Translations under genes and position numbers: made by a program
The notes under the pieces: generated by a model
What the model saw: the letters and a program-made list of their open reading frames with translations, nothing else
Databases searched by the model: none
What the model was told of the DNA's origin: nothing
DNA from: Neospora caninum Liverpool
Lineage: Eukaryota; Apicomplexa; Conoidasida; Eucoccidiorida; Sarcocystidae
Assembly (NCBI RefSeq): GCF_000208865.1
Contig: NC_018396.1
Coordinates: 3,963,101-4,027,100, forward strand
Length of the DNA: 64,000 bases
Reading direction: 5' to 3'
Part shown: one piece after another, positions 1 through 12,700 of the stretch
Position numbering within the stretch: the stretch's first letter is position 1
Layout of the letters: every line of letters starts with the position of its first letter

Positions 1-350
1 GGGAGAGAAGATCAGAGCGATCGGCGAATGCGCATAGGACCGCGAGAAGAGTCATTCCTACAGAGGAAGGCGCAAGAAACGTGGAAAACCGGAGACGCAT
101 ATGCGAGACACAGCGTCCAGAAGGCCACGAAGTCCCGACCAGGAACAGACCGGGAGGACGCAAGAGCGAACGGAGAGAGACCAGTAACGAGGCAGAGGGA
201 AGATTCGGGAGAGAACGTGTGGGGGAAGCGAATAGGAGAAAACGCGTGGGGGAAGCGGATAACAGAGAAGACTGACCTGGCTGAGACAACCAGTAGTGGA
301 GGAACAGCGTAGAGCTTTTTCTCAGTCGAAGGAGAAGATCGGCGGATACA

Positions 351-356
351 TATCTA

Positions 357-395
<39 letters not shown>

Positions 396-412
396 ATATA
401 TATATATATATA
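351..412. repeat. TATC/TA compound microsatellite
   Basis: About ten TATC units run straight into a TA run of roughly 18 bases. Arrays like this are common between coccidian genes. Length polymorphism between strains is expected. Confidence 0.95.
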
Positions 413-3173
413 TGTACATCTATTTGTATAGGTAGATACGAATGGATCGTTTGTGGCATTTACAGTGTAGCTACAAATTGAGAAGTTTGAACGTGTGCTC
501 TTATCCCTCCGCAAACAGCAAGGGACGCATGGGATCTGATGTCGGTTTGCCTCCAAGCGCTGAAGAGGTTTTGTACGGGTGCAAATGAGACCAGAGAGGG
601 TGGAAACGGACCTGAAGAAAAGGCCACGAACAGAGGCCACTACGAAAGTGACGAACTCTGGACATTGTCTCTCTTTTGTTTCAGGGGGGAACAGACGTAT
701 GTTTCGTCGACGAACGAGTGCGTGGACCCTCTATGCAGCGAGAGGCTGCTTTTTTCTTTGAACGACGAAACCAAGTGAGGCGAGAGACACAGCAAACTGT
801 CTGGTGCGGCTGCTCGGTCCAGGGCCGGGTTTTTGTGTGTGTGGCCTCTCTGTTTTCTCTCGCTTCAATCTTGCTTCTTCGTGCTGTTCCCCGACGTCTG
901 TCCGCGTGTGTGTGTATAGGCTCTGTGTTTTCGTCTCTTCTTCCTGCTTTTCGTTTCGCTTTCGCGCCTTCTGGCCGTTCCTCCCTACCCCCGCTCTCGT
1001 TTTATGTCTCGTCCTTCCTCTCCCTGCCTCTCCCTGTCTCGCTGGGTCTCTCTTAGCCACCATTTCTCGGCGTCTCTTTTCCTCCCCGCTTCTCTCTTTC
1101 TTCGTCGGCTTTCTCACGTCTCCGCTTGTCTCTCTTTATTCGCACCGCGCCTTCTAAAGCGGCCTGGACGTCTGTCCCGTGTTCGTTTCGCAAGTTTGCT
1201 TCCTCCTCCGCCGCCTTGGGCGTGGCCCACATTGCGTTCTTGACAGTTTCACGCTCACTGCAAGCGCGCGTGGCGCCTGTCTCTTTTCCTTCAGAATCTG
1301 CGAACTCTCCCCCACAGTCGTCCCTGCGGCCGTTACAGTTGTGCTGCTCCTCCTCGGGCTCGAGACGGCTGTTGTCTGCTTTCAGTGGGCGAATGTGTTG
1401 AAGGCGCGAACACTCACGTGACTGTGTGCGCCAGAGGCGCGAAATTCACTAGGAAGAAAGCCCAGAGAAGTGCTGGAGTCCGAGAAGAAACAGTGCAGGG
1501 AAACGGGATAGAAAACGCCAAGGATCGGAAACGGCACCGAGCGACGCGGGGGGGGGGGTTTGTCCCTCCGTAGGTTGCGATCCGCTCGACCTTTCCCTCT
1601 CTCTTTGGGGAGCAGAAATGGAGCGACGGTCTCAATTCTGGTTTGCCGCGATCTCCGGTTCCTCCCTCTCGAGGTCTGCCTTCGTTTCGCAATCTTCCTG
1701 ACTGCCGTATCCGGCGTGGACTATCGAGTGAAACAGTGTGCTCCACCGCGCCTAACCAGTTGAAGATTTTCGTACCTGTCGGAATAGCAATAAGAATTGT
1801 CATAGCTTTTTGCCGCGCCTTTCCTCACCCGCTGTGCTGCCGCTTGAGTGTCCTAAGCGCCTTTTTTGCCGAGCAGCCGGTCCCCTGCGGTTCCTGCCTC
1901 ACGTGCTGCGTGCGCTGGGGGGACGGAGAGAGAAGAAACAGGGGAGACAGTGGAATTTGCATGCGTCGACGTCGCAATAAACACACGACCAAAGACATCT
2001 CGCGCAATCTCGGTTTCTGCTATAAAAAGAAAAAGCACTCCATTTGCTGGATGCACTGCGGAGGCAGATAGCCCTGAGGGGTGTCTGCCGCTCTCGCTCC
2101 GCAGGCGAGGCCTCGCTTGAAAGACATCGGTGCGTGCAACTGGTCTCTCCGTCTCTCACTGTAGATACACTCTGGCATGCACGGGAAACGCAGATAGATG
2201 AAGACGGCGACGGGAGGACAGCGTGGTGGGAGGCGCTTCTTTGGCCGGAGGGGGTGTGCACGCGCTGCCTGCTTGAGAATGCCAGGATTCTGAAAACTCC
2301 AAAAGACAGTTGCGTTAGAGGGTGACCTTCTTTTCTTCGAACGGAGGCCGCGAGGACGGCGCGCCATAGGCAGTGAAGCAGAGAAGCGTCTCCATTATTC
2401 CCGAGTACATAGAACCCTAGACTCAGTTTTACATGCATATCTTCTAGGCGCCCTCGGAGAGACGTCGGTCCGGTTCTCTGACAGATAGACCGCGCATACA
2501 GCCGCGCTCTGTAAAGGAGAGCAGTTCCCTGCAATTCGACTGGACACGGCTGTTGACGAGACCGAGGCTCGCACCTTCGACTCCCGCGGAAACGAAGCAA
2601 CTATGCACGTTTCAACCTCCAAGACGTACGCTATCCATATATCTACGAACATGTACAGATCTACGAATACACTGTCACGGAAAGGGCTGCTCGTCCGCTC
2701 CCTCGCAGTCCCTCTCTTTTTCCAGCTGTCACATCAGCGAGGGTGTTTCAGGAGAACGCCCCTCGTGTGTCGCGTTCTCTCTCCACCCTGAAGGGGCTTT
2801 CCCTCCTCGTTTGGAGGCCTTGTCAAGCCCTCTGTATTGTCGGCTCCTCGTGTCCCTGTGCGTTTCACTGCGCGTTTTGCGAGCTCTCCTTGGCGCTGGC
2901 CACTTGCTAGCTCGTGACGTTGTCTTTCCGTCTCTTCGCTCGCCGCTGCAAACACGCGCGAGTCGACGATGTGTTTGTTTCCACTCCTGGGTTCACGAAC
3001 CTCCTGGAAGGCCTCTGGCAGCTGCGCCGCAATTCCCCGTGGCGGGCGCAGGCCCGATGGGCAGCGATCGGAAAGGCGCCTCTCCACACAAAACAGCAAA
3101 GTGTACTGTAGCTGTGCTGCAGCTAGACCGAACGGCTGTCTCAAGACACAATACAGTCTCCCTCTATCAAAAC

Positions 3174-3199
3174 ATATATATATATATATATATATATAT
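3174..3199. repeat. TA microsatellite
   Basis: Thirteen TA units lie about 500 bases downstream of the gene A stop codon. Confidence 0.95.
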
Positions 3200-3704
3200 G
3201 AGTGTTTGGACCGGTATTGCGTAGCATGTGAGGGCGTGTGGAGAACAGGACTCCGGTGCGGGAAGGAGAGATAAAACCACGGAATGAGGAAGCAGGCACG
3301 TCGAAAAGAGGTCGTTCGGCGTGGGCCCGTTCTGTCGCCTGTTGTTGGCTGTTTCGTGGTGCGCGTCTCTGGAACGCGAGCGGAGCTTCTCCCAGTGGAT
3401 TTTCGTTCGCATTCAAAGAAGCACGAAATTAAATTTCACGCAAAACCCGCGCAGAGGCGCCGATCCCTGAGGCGGCGGCGGGGCGGAGACCACGGCGCGT
3501 TGTGTGTCTCGTTCTTATCCCCTCTGAAAAAAGCGGAGTGAAACCATCCGGAAAAGCGGCGCAAAAACACGCACCCCTCCGTCTCGGCGGGCTTTCCTAA
3601 TATTTCCTTCAAAACCATTTCCCTGTTCCCTTCTTCGCCTCTCGAGCGGCCTAGGCTCACCGCGCGGCTGCGTCTCTGTGTCTTCTGTTCTCGCCTGGCC
3701 TGGC

Positions 3705-6700
3705 CTACTTTTGCGGTCCTTCCCGGTCTCCACCCTCTCGGTGAGAGCCACGAAGGGCCGAGCAGGCGGCCCCCGCGATACCTCCGGCGGCCGCTTCCTG
3801 GGCCAGTCCTGGCTGCTCAGGCAGTTTGTCGAGGACACTTTTTCCTTTTTTCAAACCCTCGCGCGAGGCAGAGACACCCGGCCCCAGCGGCATCGGATGT
3901 CCTTCACTCGCCACGGCGGCGCGCGAGGAAGCCGGTGCTCCAGTCACCTTCACTTTCTTCTTTTTCGTCCCCTTTCCGTCCCTTTTGGTGTCGCGCTTGC
4001 TCTCTTCTTCGACCTCGTCTTCCGTCGCCCACGTCAGCTGGCTCCACTCGAGGAGCGGCTGCGATTTGCCCAGCACATTGTGGCCTTCGCCGTCGTCGTC
4101 CAGTTCGTCGTCGCGTCTCTCGAAGCCTCGCTCTCTGTCCCCACGACGGCCTCGAACTGGACCTGACGACGCCAGCTCGACTCCCCAGGGCCCAGGTGAC
4201 AACGACGCCCCGTGCCTCGCCCCACTGTCTCCTTCACTTCGGTCCCGCCCTCTTCGCTCGCGACCTTCTTCGCTCTCGCCCTCGCGAGTCTGTGTAGCGG
4301 CTGCGCTTGACTCGTCTTTCTCCGGGTCGGCCACGTTTTGCCGCCTGCCTCTCTCCCAGTCTCCCTCCGCTCGCCGCCCGCCGCGCTCGCTCTCCGCACT
4401 CGCTAGCGCGGCCGCAGCCGCAGGGCCCGACGCAGGCGCCGAAAGGAGAGAGCCTCGCGTGGAGACACTCGGAGACTCGCCCTGGCGGGTCACGCCCCCC
4501 CGGCTCGGCCTCGCCCCTCCCTGGGAGCACGCGGACGCCGGCGGCGAAGCAGAAAGCGAGGGAGAAGGAGACGCAGAGAGAGAGGAAGGAGACAACGGCG
4601 ACGACGGAGGCGCGAGGGCCTGCGTTTGGGAGCTCTGGGAGGGGTCCCGAGGCAGGCCGACCTCGACGTAGGCAGCCGCCGGGGTGAGAGAAGCGCCGTC
4701 CGCTCGACTGCGCCCCTCTTTCGACAGAGAGCGTGCTCTGTCGTCTTCTTGAAGAATCACTCGCGACTCACTGTCGGGTGTCGACACACTTTCGACTTCG
4801 ATGACTTCAATGAACGAAGAGGAGGAGGAAGACGAGGACGCGGGGGAAGACGCGTCTTCGTTGGTGCTGAGCAGCGCAGCAGGGAAACTGAGGCCAGCTG
4901 AGAGCTCTGTTCGCTCCGATCCGTCTTTCTGGCTCTTGGACACGTGAAGGGTGATCGCCGCCTGCTTCTTGCCTTTCTTTCGTTCGCGCTCCCCGCCACT
5001 CATCTCCTTCTCGACGTCTCTACTCTCTCTCCCGCCGTCGCACATGCGCCGCGTGCGCTTTGCGCCTCGCTTGTTCTTGCAGGTAGCCGACGCGGGAGCG
5101 GCTGCGTCGTCCTCCCTCTCCACTGTCTCGCTGCCCTTGTCTCTCTCGAGACCTGCAGCAGGAACCGCGCAGCTAGCGGCCGTGACAGGACACGACACAG
5201 CCACCAGCTTTGTCTTGGTGCTTCGCCGACACTCCTCTCCCTTTTCCCTGTCAGGTAGCGTCTCGTCGTCGCCGAGAACTCCGCCCTCAGACTCCTCGCG
5301 TGCTCTCACCTTGCTTCCTTCGTCTTGACTTCTCTCTTCTTGAGGCGCCCGATCTTCCGCGGGGCAACCCACGTCCTCAGCCGGTGGAGGCGCAGCACGA
5401 CCCATCGCTCCCTTTCTCCGGGAACTCCACCGCGAGCTCGGATTCCCAGTCTGCCCACTTTCTTCGTCGCGTTCTCGCTTCTCTCGCCCCTTCGTCTCCG
5501 GCGTCTCGTCTGGGTCCCCCTCCAGCCTCTCTGTGTCGCCCGAAGCGTCCACGCTGTTCTTGCGACCTCGGCGTCTCCTGTCCTCTCGCGACCCCGCCGC
5601 TGCACTGTCGAGACCGTCGGAAACGGGGCTCGGCGAGGACCCAGACCGGCGCCAAGACAGCGACACAGGGTCGACTCTTTCCTCCCTCTTCTCTTTGGAC
5701 GGATGGTGAGCGAGAGTCCCCAGAGCGGCTTCGTTCCTCTCCTCTTCTTCGCCCCCAACTCCCTGACGGCTTGCGCCCTCCCTGGCCACCTGTGCGACCA
5801 AGCGAGAGTGCGGCGTGGCCAGTCCTTGGACGTTATCGGCGCCTGCTCGATCTCTCTCCAGCGCCTCTGCCGGTTCTTCCTCGGCCGTGACAGGCTCTGC
5901 TCGCGCATGCAAGGACGCCGCCTCGCCTGCTGAGGCCTTTTCGACTCCGTCCTCGCTCTCGCCTCCCTCGCCCACCTCCCGTTCTCCTGGAGGGGACTGT
6001 CTCCGTGCGCCGGACTCCAGAGACCTCCCTGCGACCGCGGTCGTCGAGGAGACTGGAGCCTCGCTGGCCGCGCCGGCAGAGGCCGCCTGGGCATCTGCCA
6101 GTCCTGTCGGGTCTCCGCCCGTGTCGCTGCCTGCGCGCGAGTCTTCCTTTTCTCCCCACGCGGGTTCCTTGTCGCTTTTCACGTCCTCGCCGAGCCCCGC
6201 TTCGCCGTGTGGAGGGGCGAAGGCGCACACGGCGGCCGCGTCTCCGGCCCGCTCCGGGGCGTGCGCGCGGTCGCTCTCGGCGCCGCCTCCATCGCGAGAA
6301 GCGAAGAGCGGCGCGCGACGCACAAAGGCGTGGCGATTCGAGGCCACCGAGGCCTGCGCGGACGCCAGCATCGCCCCGATGGCGGGCGCCGTGTGGGGCG
6401 GGAAATAGGGCATCGACGGGTAGCGGTAAATCCACAAGTTCTGAAGGAGCAGAGCGCGCGGATCCAAGTCTGGCTGGAGGAACTTGCAGATGGTGGGGGC
6501 GAACAAAATCGAAGTCGCCTCCTTCTCGTCTGCCTGCGGCGCCTGACTGTCTCGCTTGGCTGGGGAGGCCGAAGAGGCCCGCGCCGGGGCCCCTTCGGCC
6601 AGCGACGCCGCAGCGGTCGGTTGAGGCGGAGCGACGGCCAACGCGGAGACGGCCGTGGGCGTTTCTTCGTGGACAGATTTTCCTTCCTGTTTCGGGTCCT

Positions 6701-9700
6701 GCTTGCCGTCGTTCTCAGTGTTCTCTTCGGTGGCCCTCGCCGCCGCCTCCCGATCGTCGGCCGTCTTCCTTAGCTTCGTTCCCTCGTCGTGCAGTCTCCC
6801 TTTCTCTGCAGCCTCGGCCTCGTCGGCATTGCCGGTCTTCCGCCTCTCCCTGGCCTTCTCGATCTTCGCTGTCTCGCCCCAGCCGTCCACGCTCCCGTCC
6901 GTCTCGCCTCTCCCAACGGCAGCGCCTTCTCCCGTCTCGCGCGCGGGCGTCGCCTGCTCGCTCCTCTCGGGCTTCTCGCGCCTCTTCGCGTTCGACGGGA
7001 AGGCGCCGGCGGGCACGTGAACAAAGGGCGGCATGCATGCGGGGTGGAGCTGCAGGTCCGCGGGAATGTACCAGAGCGACGCCTTTGCACACGAGGCAGT
7101 CCCCGGCGCGACGCGCAGGTAGCGCGAGAAAACGGTGTGAATCGTCGACGCGAGGCCTTCCTCGCGGTCGCCCGGCGCCTTGCCGCCGCCCAGAGCCTCC
7201 CCACCCGGCGAGGCGAAAGAGACAGTCCCCGAAGCGGGACCATTCGTGAGTGCGGCCAGCAAGTCCTGGAGATGATGGAGTTGGGGCGGCAGCGGCGCGA
7301 CGAAGCGCGGAATCACCCAAACCCACCGCGGGCGTAGCAACGCGAGCGGCACGGACGGGTCTTGCGGGTGGACGTCGTAGCACAGACGGTAGCGGAGAAC
7401 ATCCACAGAAATCCACTCCACCGCCGCGTCCGCGAAATACAACAATTTCACAGCCACCACACGCACTGGCGGAGAAGAGGAAAAGGAAGAAGAGGGAAAG
7501 GAAGAAGTCGCGAGGAACTGGCGTCGGCCCTCGAGGGCGCAGCGAAGTTGAGGAGTTGCGTGCGCCGCGGCGGCTTCGCCACGTGCCGAGGAACTCGGCA
7601 GGAGAGAAGAGAAGTACGACGGCGGAGTGTGACCAGTCGCGCAGACCGTGAACGCGTTTCCTGCCTCGTCTGTGGCGCCAGGCCCCGGTCGCCAGCTGCA
7701 TGTGCATCTTCCCCGGAGGTGTTCGTCTGCCCGCGCTCCCCCGTTCTTAGGTGTCCCTGCGCCTGCCGCACGCGCGCCTGCAGGGTGGGGCCCGTCGCCG
7801 CCCCGCAAAGCCGCCGTTTCCTCCTGGCTGCCTCCCACCTTCGCGCCTTCCTTGGCACTGGCCTCGATCAGCTGCGTGTTGTCAGCTTTCTTCTCTGCGA
7901 GTCGCGCCTCGTCTTTCGCAGCTTCGCCCTGCGCCTCCGCTTCTCGCTCCTCGGGCGCGTCGCCCGCGGAGTTATGCATGCGCTCCGCCTCTCCTGTGTG
8001 CGCATGTCCGTCCTTCGCGTCCTGTGCGTCTCGGGCCTCGTCCTCGTCCAGAGCGAGGTCCTCGTCGTCGGAGAACGCGCAGCCCTGCTGTCTGTGCCGC
8101 GCGGGGCAGCAGCAAGGCGCGGTCCGGACATTCAGCACGAGGGCGTCGTGCAACTCGTGCGGATTCTCCTCCATGCGCACGCAGACGACCGCGCCGGGCC
8201 AGACGTCGTGAGCGAGCAGGCTGACCCGGTACCTGTGCCGAACCGCTCCTTCGTCCCCGGCGCCTTCCGCCATCAACGCACCCTCCCACGGATCCTCCGA
8301 CGCAGAATCCGAAGCCGCCGAAGAAGCCGAAGGCGACGGTGGAAAGGTTTCGGCGTCTTGCGCCTTTTCTTGGAGGTGGAGGAGACGCAGAAAGTGCGCG
8401 AGAGAAGGCGGCGGTGCCGAGAAGAAAGGCGAGCGAGGACGAAGCCGCCAACAGCCTTCGGCTGGCTCGGCGAGAGGGACGTTCTGGGGCATGAACAAGC
8501 GAAGCGACGTGAACGCTCTCTGCCGAGACACAGACAGGAATGCAAAGGACAGGGGCGGACAGGGGAGAGAACGTCAGCGAAAACCAGGAGGCTTCCATTC
8601 GCACGCGCCGGATACAAACAGGCAGCTCGCGCGCGGGAACGCGAGGCGCGCTCGACAATTTGAAGACTCCAGTCGCGAATGTGTAGGGACAAAAAAACGA
8701 ACGCCCGAGCGCTACAACCGAGACAGGTAAAATCACGGTATGTCTCCTCCGGGACAACCAGAAACCGAGTCGGCTTCTTTCTCGTGCACACAGGGCCATC
8801 CTGGGGCCGTTGGTCGGCTACCTCGTGTCCCGGCTCGTCTGTCTCCTCGGCCGGATTTTCGCCCGGCTTTCCAGTTTGCTGTCCCCCCGCGTTGCTCCGT
8901 GTTTTGTGTGTTTGCCTTCCCTTTGCCTTGCGTTCGCCCCGCCTCTCGCCTCCGCTCTGCCGCTGTCTCTCGTCGACTGCAGCCCCTCCTTCGCGGGGTA
9001 CCCGGACCCTCCTCGCTCTGCTTGTTCTCCCTTCCCCCGGCCCCGAGCTCTCCTTTTCCGGATTCGGTTCTGTCCCGCGCTCACCTTCACAGTCCGGGGC
9101 CCGACTTGGTAGGCGATCTCGACCCATCCGCCGGCTTCGTCTTCTTCCTCTGCGCGCACCTTGTCCTCGTCTCTGTCTTCTGCAGCCTCCGAGTCGGGGC
9201 TCTTCGCCTCGCCGGCCTTGTCGCGCCTCTCCCGTCCGCGTCGGCCGCTCTCGCCGTCCAGGTCGCGCTCGCCAGCGGCTGAGCACGACGCAGACGTCGC
9301 CTCCGACTGGCTGCCGACGGACGAGGAAGAAGGGAGAGACAGAAAGGCGGGAGACGGGCGTCTTCGCTTCTTCTTGTCGACCGAGCAGGAAGGAAAGGCC
9401 GAAGGCTTCAACGGCAGGGAAGCGAGAGCCGAGGGCGGAGACGGCCCCGGCGGACCGGTCGGCGCGCTGCCGGAACCTTCGTCTTCCTTCACGGAGATAA
9501 TCACGCCTTCCCACCACGCCACATGGCTCCCAGGGATCAGACTGCTCGCGAACTGGACGGCAAGGCCTGCACAGCAACGCCCGTCCAGCGGAGAAACGAA
9601 AAAACGGATGCAAGCGCGCGCCCACACAACAGTCGCGTCGTCTGCCTCCGGGTGCGGTCGTCTTTTGGGACGCGCGTTGTGGGGTTCAGAAGACGCAAGC

Positions 9701-12700
9701 GCGGGCGGCACACACAGGAGAGGGACAGAGAAGGCGCAGGCGTCGCTGTCTCCTTTCTTCGCTCGCCCGGCCTCGCAATTCGTCCTTGCCCGCCGCATTT
9801 TCTACGTCCGTCCCGATCGCTTGCTCCCCGTGGCCTTTCCCGCACCCTTCGCGTTCGGCCATTCTGCGCGTGCGCTCGCTCGTCTCTCCCTCGTGCTTCC
9901 CTCTCGTGTTCTGAGTCTTCCCCTCTCTCGCTTTGCCGGGGTTTCCGCTCGTTGTCCCCCCAGCGTCTCTCTGCGACCTTACCGGGTTCGAGTTTTTCTG
10001 GGACGCTTTGTCGGTATTCGAAAAGGCGCAGAAGAGCCTCGGTGCGAAGGAAGGCCTTCCGCTTGGCGACGGCTCCTTCGTCGTCCGGCGTCGTCATTTC
10101 TCCCTTCGCCTTCGGTTCGCTCTCCTCTTCCGCCACGCCCTTGCTTCTGGGAGAACCGGTACCCAGGGGCGCCGGAGACACGGAGACAGGCAGGCCGCCT
10201 GCGACCTCCAGTGTCTCGCGTTTGACTTGTGCAGCCTTGCCGTCCGGCGTCTTCTCCGGATCGTCCGGGGCGTTCGCGTCCTCGCCCTCTCCGGCGCCGC
10301 ATACGTCTTCCCGAAACGAAGAATGGAACGGCAGCAGGATGGTCTGGGCGAGTTCTTCATCGGGAATCTCCTCGACCTCAATCATCCGGTAGTACTTTCC
10401 GCCGACTCCAACTCTCTCCAGACTCCACGCGCCCCACTCTTCTTCCAGCGCCGCGTCTTTTTCCTGGTTCGAGCCCACTCCGTCTCCACCGGCTGTCTCT
10501 TCGTCCCGGCGCTCGTCTTTCTTCCCGTCACCCTTCTTCCCTCCCTTGCGGCTTTTCTTCTTCTTCCCCGCACCCTGCGTCGCTGGGGCCGCTCCCGAGG
10601 CTCCAGTCGGGCCCGGACTTTCTGGTGTGTCTTCGCCTCTCGGGTTCTCGGCCCCCCCAGACTGAGCAGCCGCCTTCCGCAGGCTGCATGCGCTTTCCTT
10701 TCCATCGCGCGCTTCTCCGTCGCGCTGTCCGTCGGCGCGCGACGGCGAAGACAGCGAGGAGAAGGAAAAGGAGAAGCTGTTGGCTAGGCACCCCGTACCC
10801 TTGCGCACCTCGACACGGAACCGCCGCCGGCGGATGCACTTCAGACGGTCCAGGCCGCCGCAGACAAACCGCGGAAACTCTTGAAAGTTTCCAAAGTGCG
10901 CAAACGCGCGCCGAGGCAGAACGAGAGGATCCGACGCCTCCTCTCTTCCCGCGGAAGACGACACACATACAGCCGGCAAACAGGCAGCCGCAGAAGACGA
11001 CCAAGACGAAAGGGACGGGGGCGAAGCCGGAGGAAGAGGCGGTGGCGACAGGGGAAGAGGCGAGGGCCGACCTATATCAGCAGGGAGAGAGGAAGGGAGA
11101 CAGGGGATTCCTGGATTCTTGGTTTTCGCCCAAAAGAACCAGGAGAGCCAAGCTGTCCAGGGGTGCGTCACAACGGCTTTGAAAAGGGGTTCATCCATCT
11201 GGACTTCTCTCGCGAGGTTGCTGAGGCGTTCGCCGCCGTCTCCGACATCCGCCCGCTGCGCGGCGCCCCTCAGAGACAGGCGTCGACACGCAGCGAAAAA
11301 TCGCGCAAAAACGCGCACGGCGTGAGACAGCGACGGGAAGAGCGCGAGGAGCGCATGCAGTCCTTCGTCTTCCTGCGCCTCCACGATGTCCCCTGCATCT
11401 TCGCCGTGCTGAATGATGCGGACGAGATGCGCACACTCGGGCGGCAGGATCGGGCTTTCTGCCTCTTCGATGCCCGCCGCCCGCCCCTCGTCGTCTCCCA
11501 GGGAGGCGAAGGGGAAGGACCCGAGGGCGCTCTCGCGCTCCGGCGGCTCCGGGGAAGGGAACGGACTTGGGGCCAGAGAAGCGTCGTCGTCTTCGTGGAG
11601 CCGCCGCCGCTTCACCTTCTTCCTGCAGCCTTTTCCCAGCTGCTCGTCGACTCGCTCCTCCTCGCCGAGCCGAGCTGCAGGAAGAGGCGCATGCAGCAAA
11701 CCAGAGGGAGCGGCGACTGCAGGCGCGAGCGAGGTGAACAGCGCTGCGGGGGCGACCTTCCCCACACTGTCTCGCCCGAAGAAGGGGAGCGCGTAGCCAC
11801 TCTGCCGGCCTAGCGAGAGACACACGCAGAAAAGGCGACAGAGAAGCGGTCGGAGGGCGCCGAGAGCGCATGCGATCAGGCGCAGAGACTGCCAGTCGCT
11901 GCGATTACGCTGAACGAAGGTGGGCACTTTACCTTTCCGTCGCAAGTCGTCGTCCTCGGCGCCTTCGCGCTTCTCCTGCTCGTCGCTGAGAAGCCGAGAT
12001 GTGGGCAATCCGCGGGAAGGAGCAAGCTCCTCTTCGTCTGGGCGTGCGACGGCCGGAAACCCCGCACGCTCGGCGCCGGCCTCGTCCAGTTCCAACGGCG
12101 ATGGCGAGACGAACGACAGCGACAAGGCGCCGAAGCGGTGCCGAAGAATCAACCGGATCGCGTGGTCCACGAACGGCGAGGCGACTCGGTAAAACGGCGA
12201 ACGCAGGGACGCCATCACAGCTGAAAAAAGAACAGAGAGCGGGGAAAAGATGAAAACGACAAGGCCGAGGCAGAGGGGAGGACGAGCCAACCGAGGAAGG
12301 AAAGAGTCGAGGTGAGAGTGAGCTGTACAACACGTGGAAAAGCCTTCGTTCTCCGCACACCCAGCGCGGCCTGGTCTTCTCCCTTTTCCTCTCGAACGTA
12401 CATCGAGCAGGTTATTCAGCCTCTGTGTTTTCGCTTGGTGTCTACACCTCCCTCTCGTTCAATCCTCGTCGACTTCGCCTCCCTTCTCTGTTTTCCCTTT
12501 CTCTCTTCCCTCTCCTGGTCCATCTCTCGCGCTTCCGCTTCGATACGGTGCCGCAACGTCGATTCGCGACGCACCCTCCATTCCTCCACAAGGTCCTCTC
12601 CACTTTCCGCGCACGGGTTCCTTCCCTTCCTTCCCTTCCTTCTGTTTGTATTTCGTCTCTTTTTCCGCGCTTTCCTACCGAGTTTGTAGTCGACTTGTTG

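Larger units (their letters stand above)
1..3704. other. Non-coding interval downstream of gene A
   Basis: No reading frame here shows both codon bias and splice-compatible structure. It probably holds the 3' UTR of gene A at its right end. Visible content: a TATC/TA microsatellite near the left end, a strongly pyrimidine-rich plus-strand stretch at about 830-1180, a run of nine or more G near 1550, and a TA run at 3174-3199. ORFs of 80-230 codons occur on both strands but overlap one another antisense and lack supporting signals, so I treat them as chance in GC-rich DNA. Confidence 0.6.

Noticed and set aside
1899..2600. Minus-strand ORF of 233 codons left of gene A
   Set aside because: Mixed, unbiased composition, no family motif and no splice partners; expected by chance in this GC range.
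6005..7249. Plus-strand ORF of 414 codons inside gene A
   Set aside because: Extremely Arg/Pro/Ser-rich antisense reading of a 1,605-codon exon.
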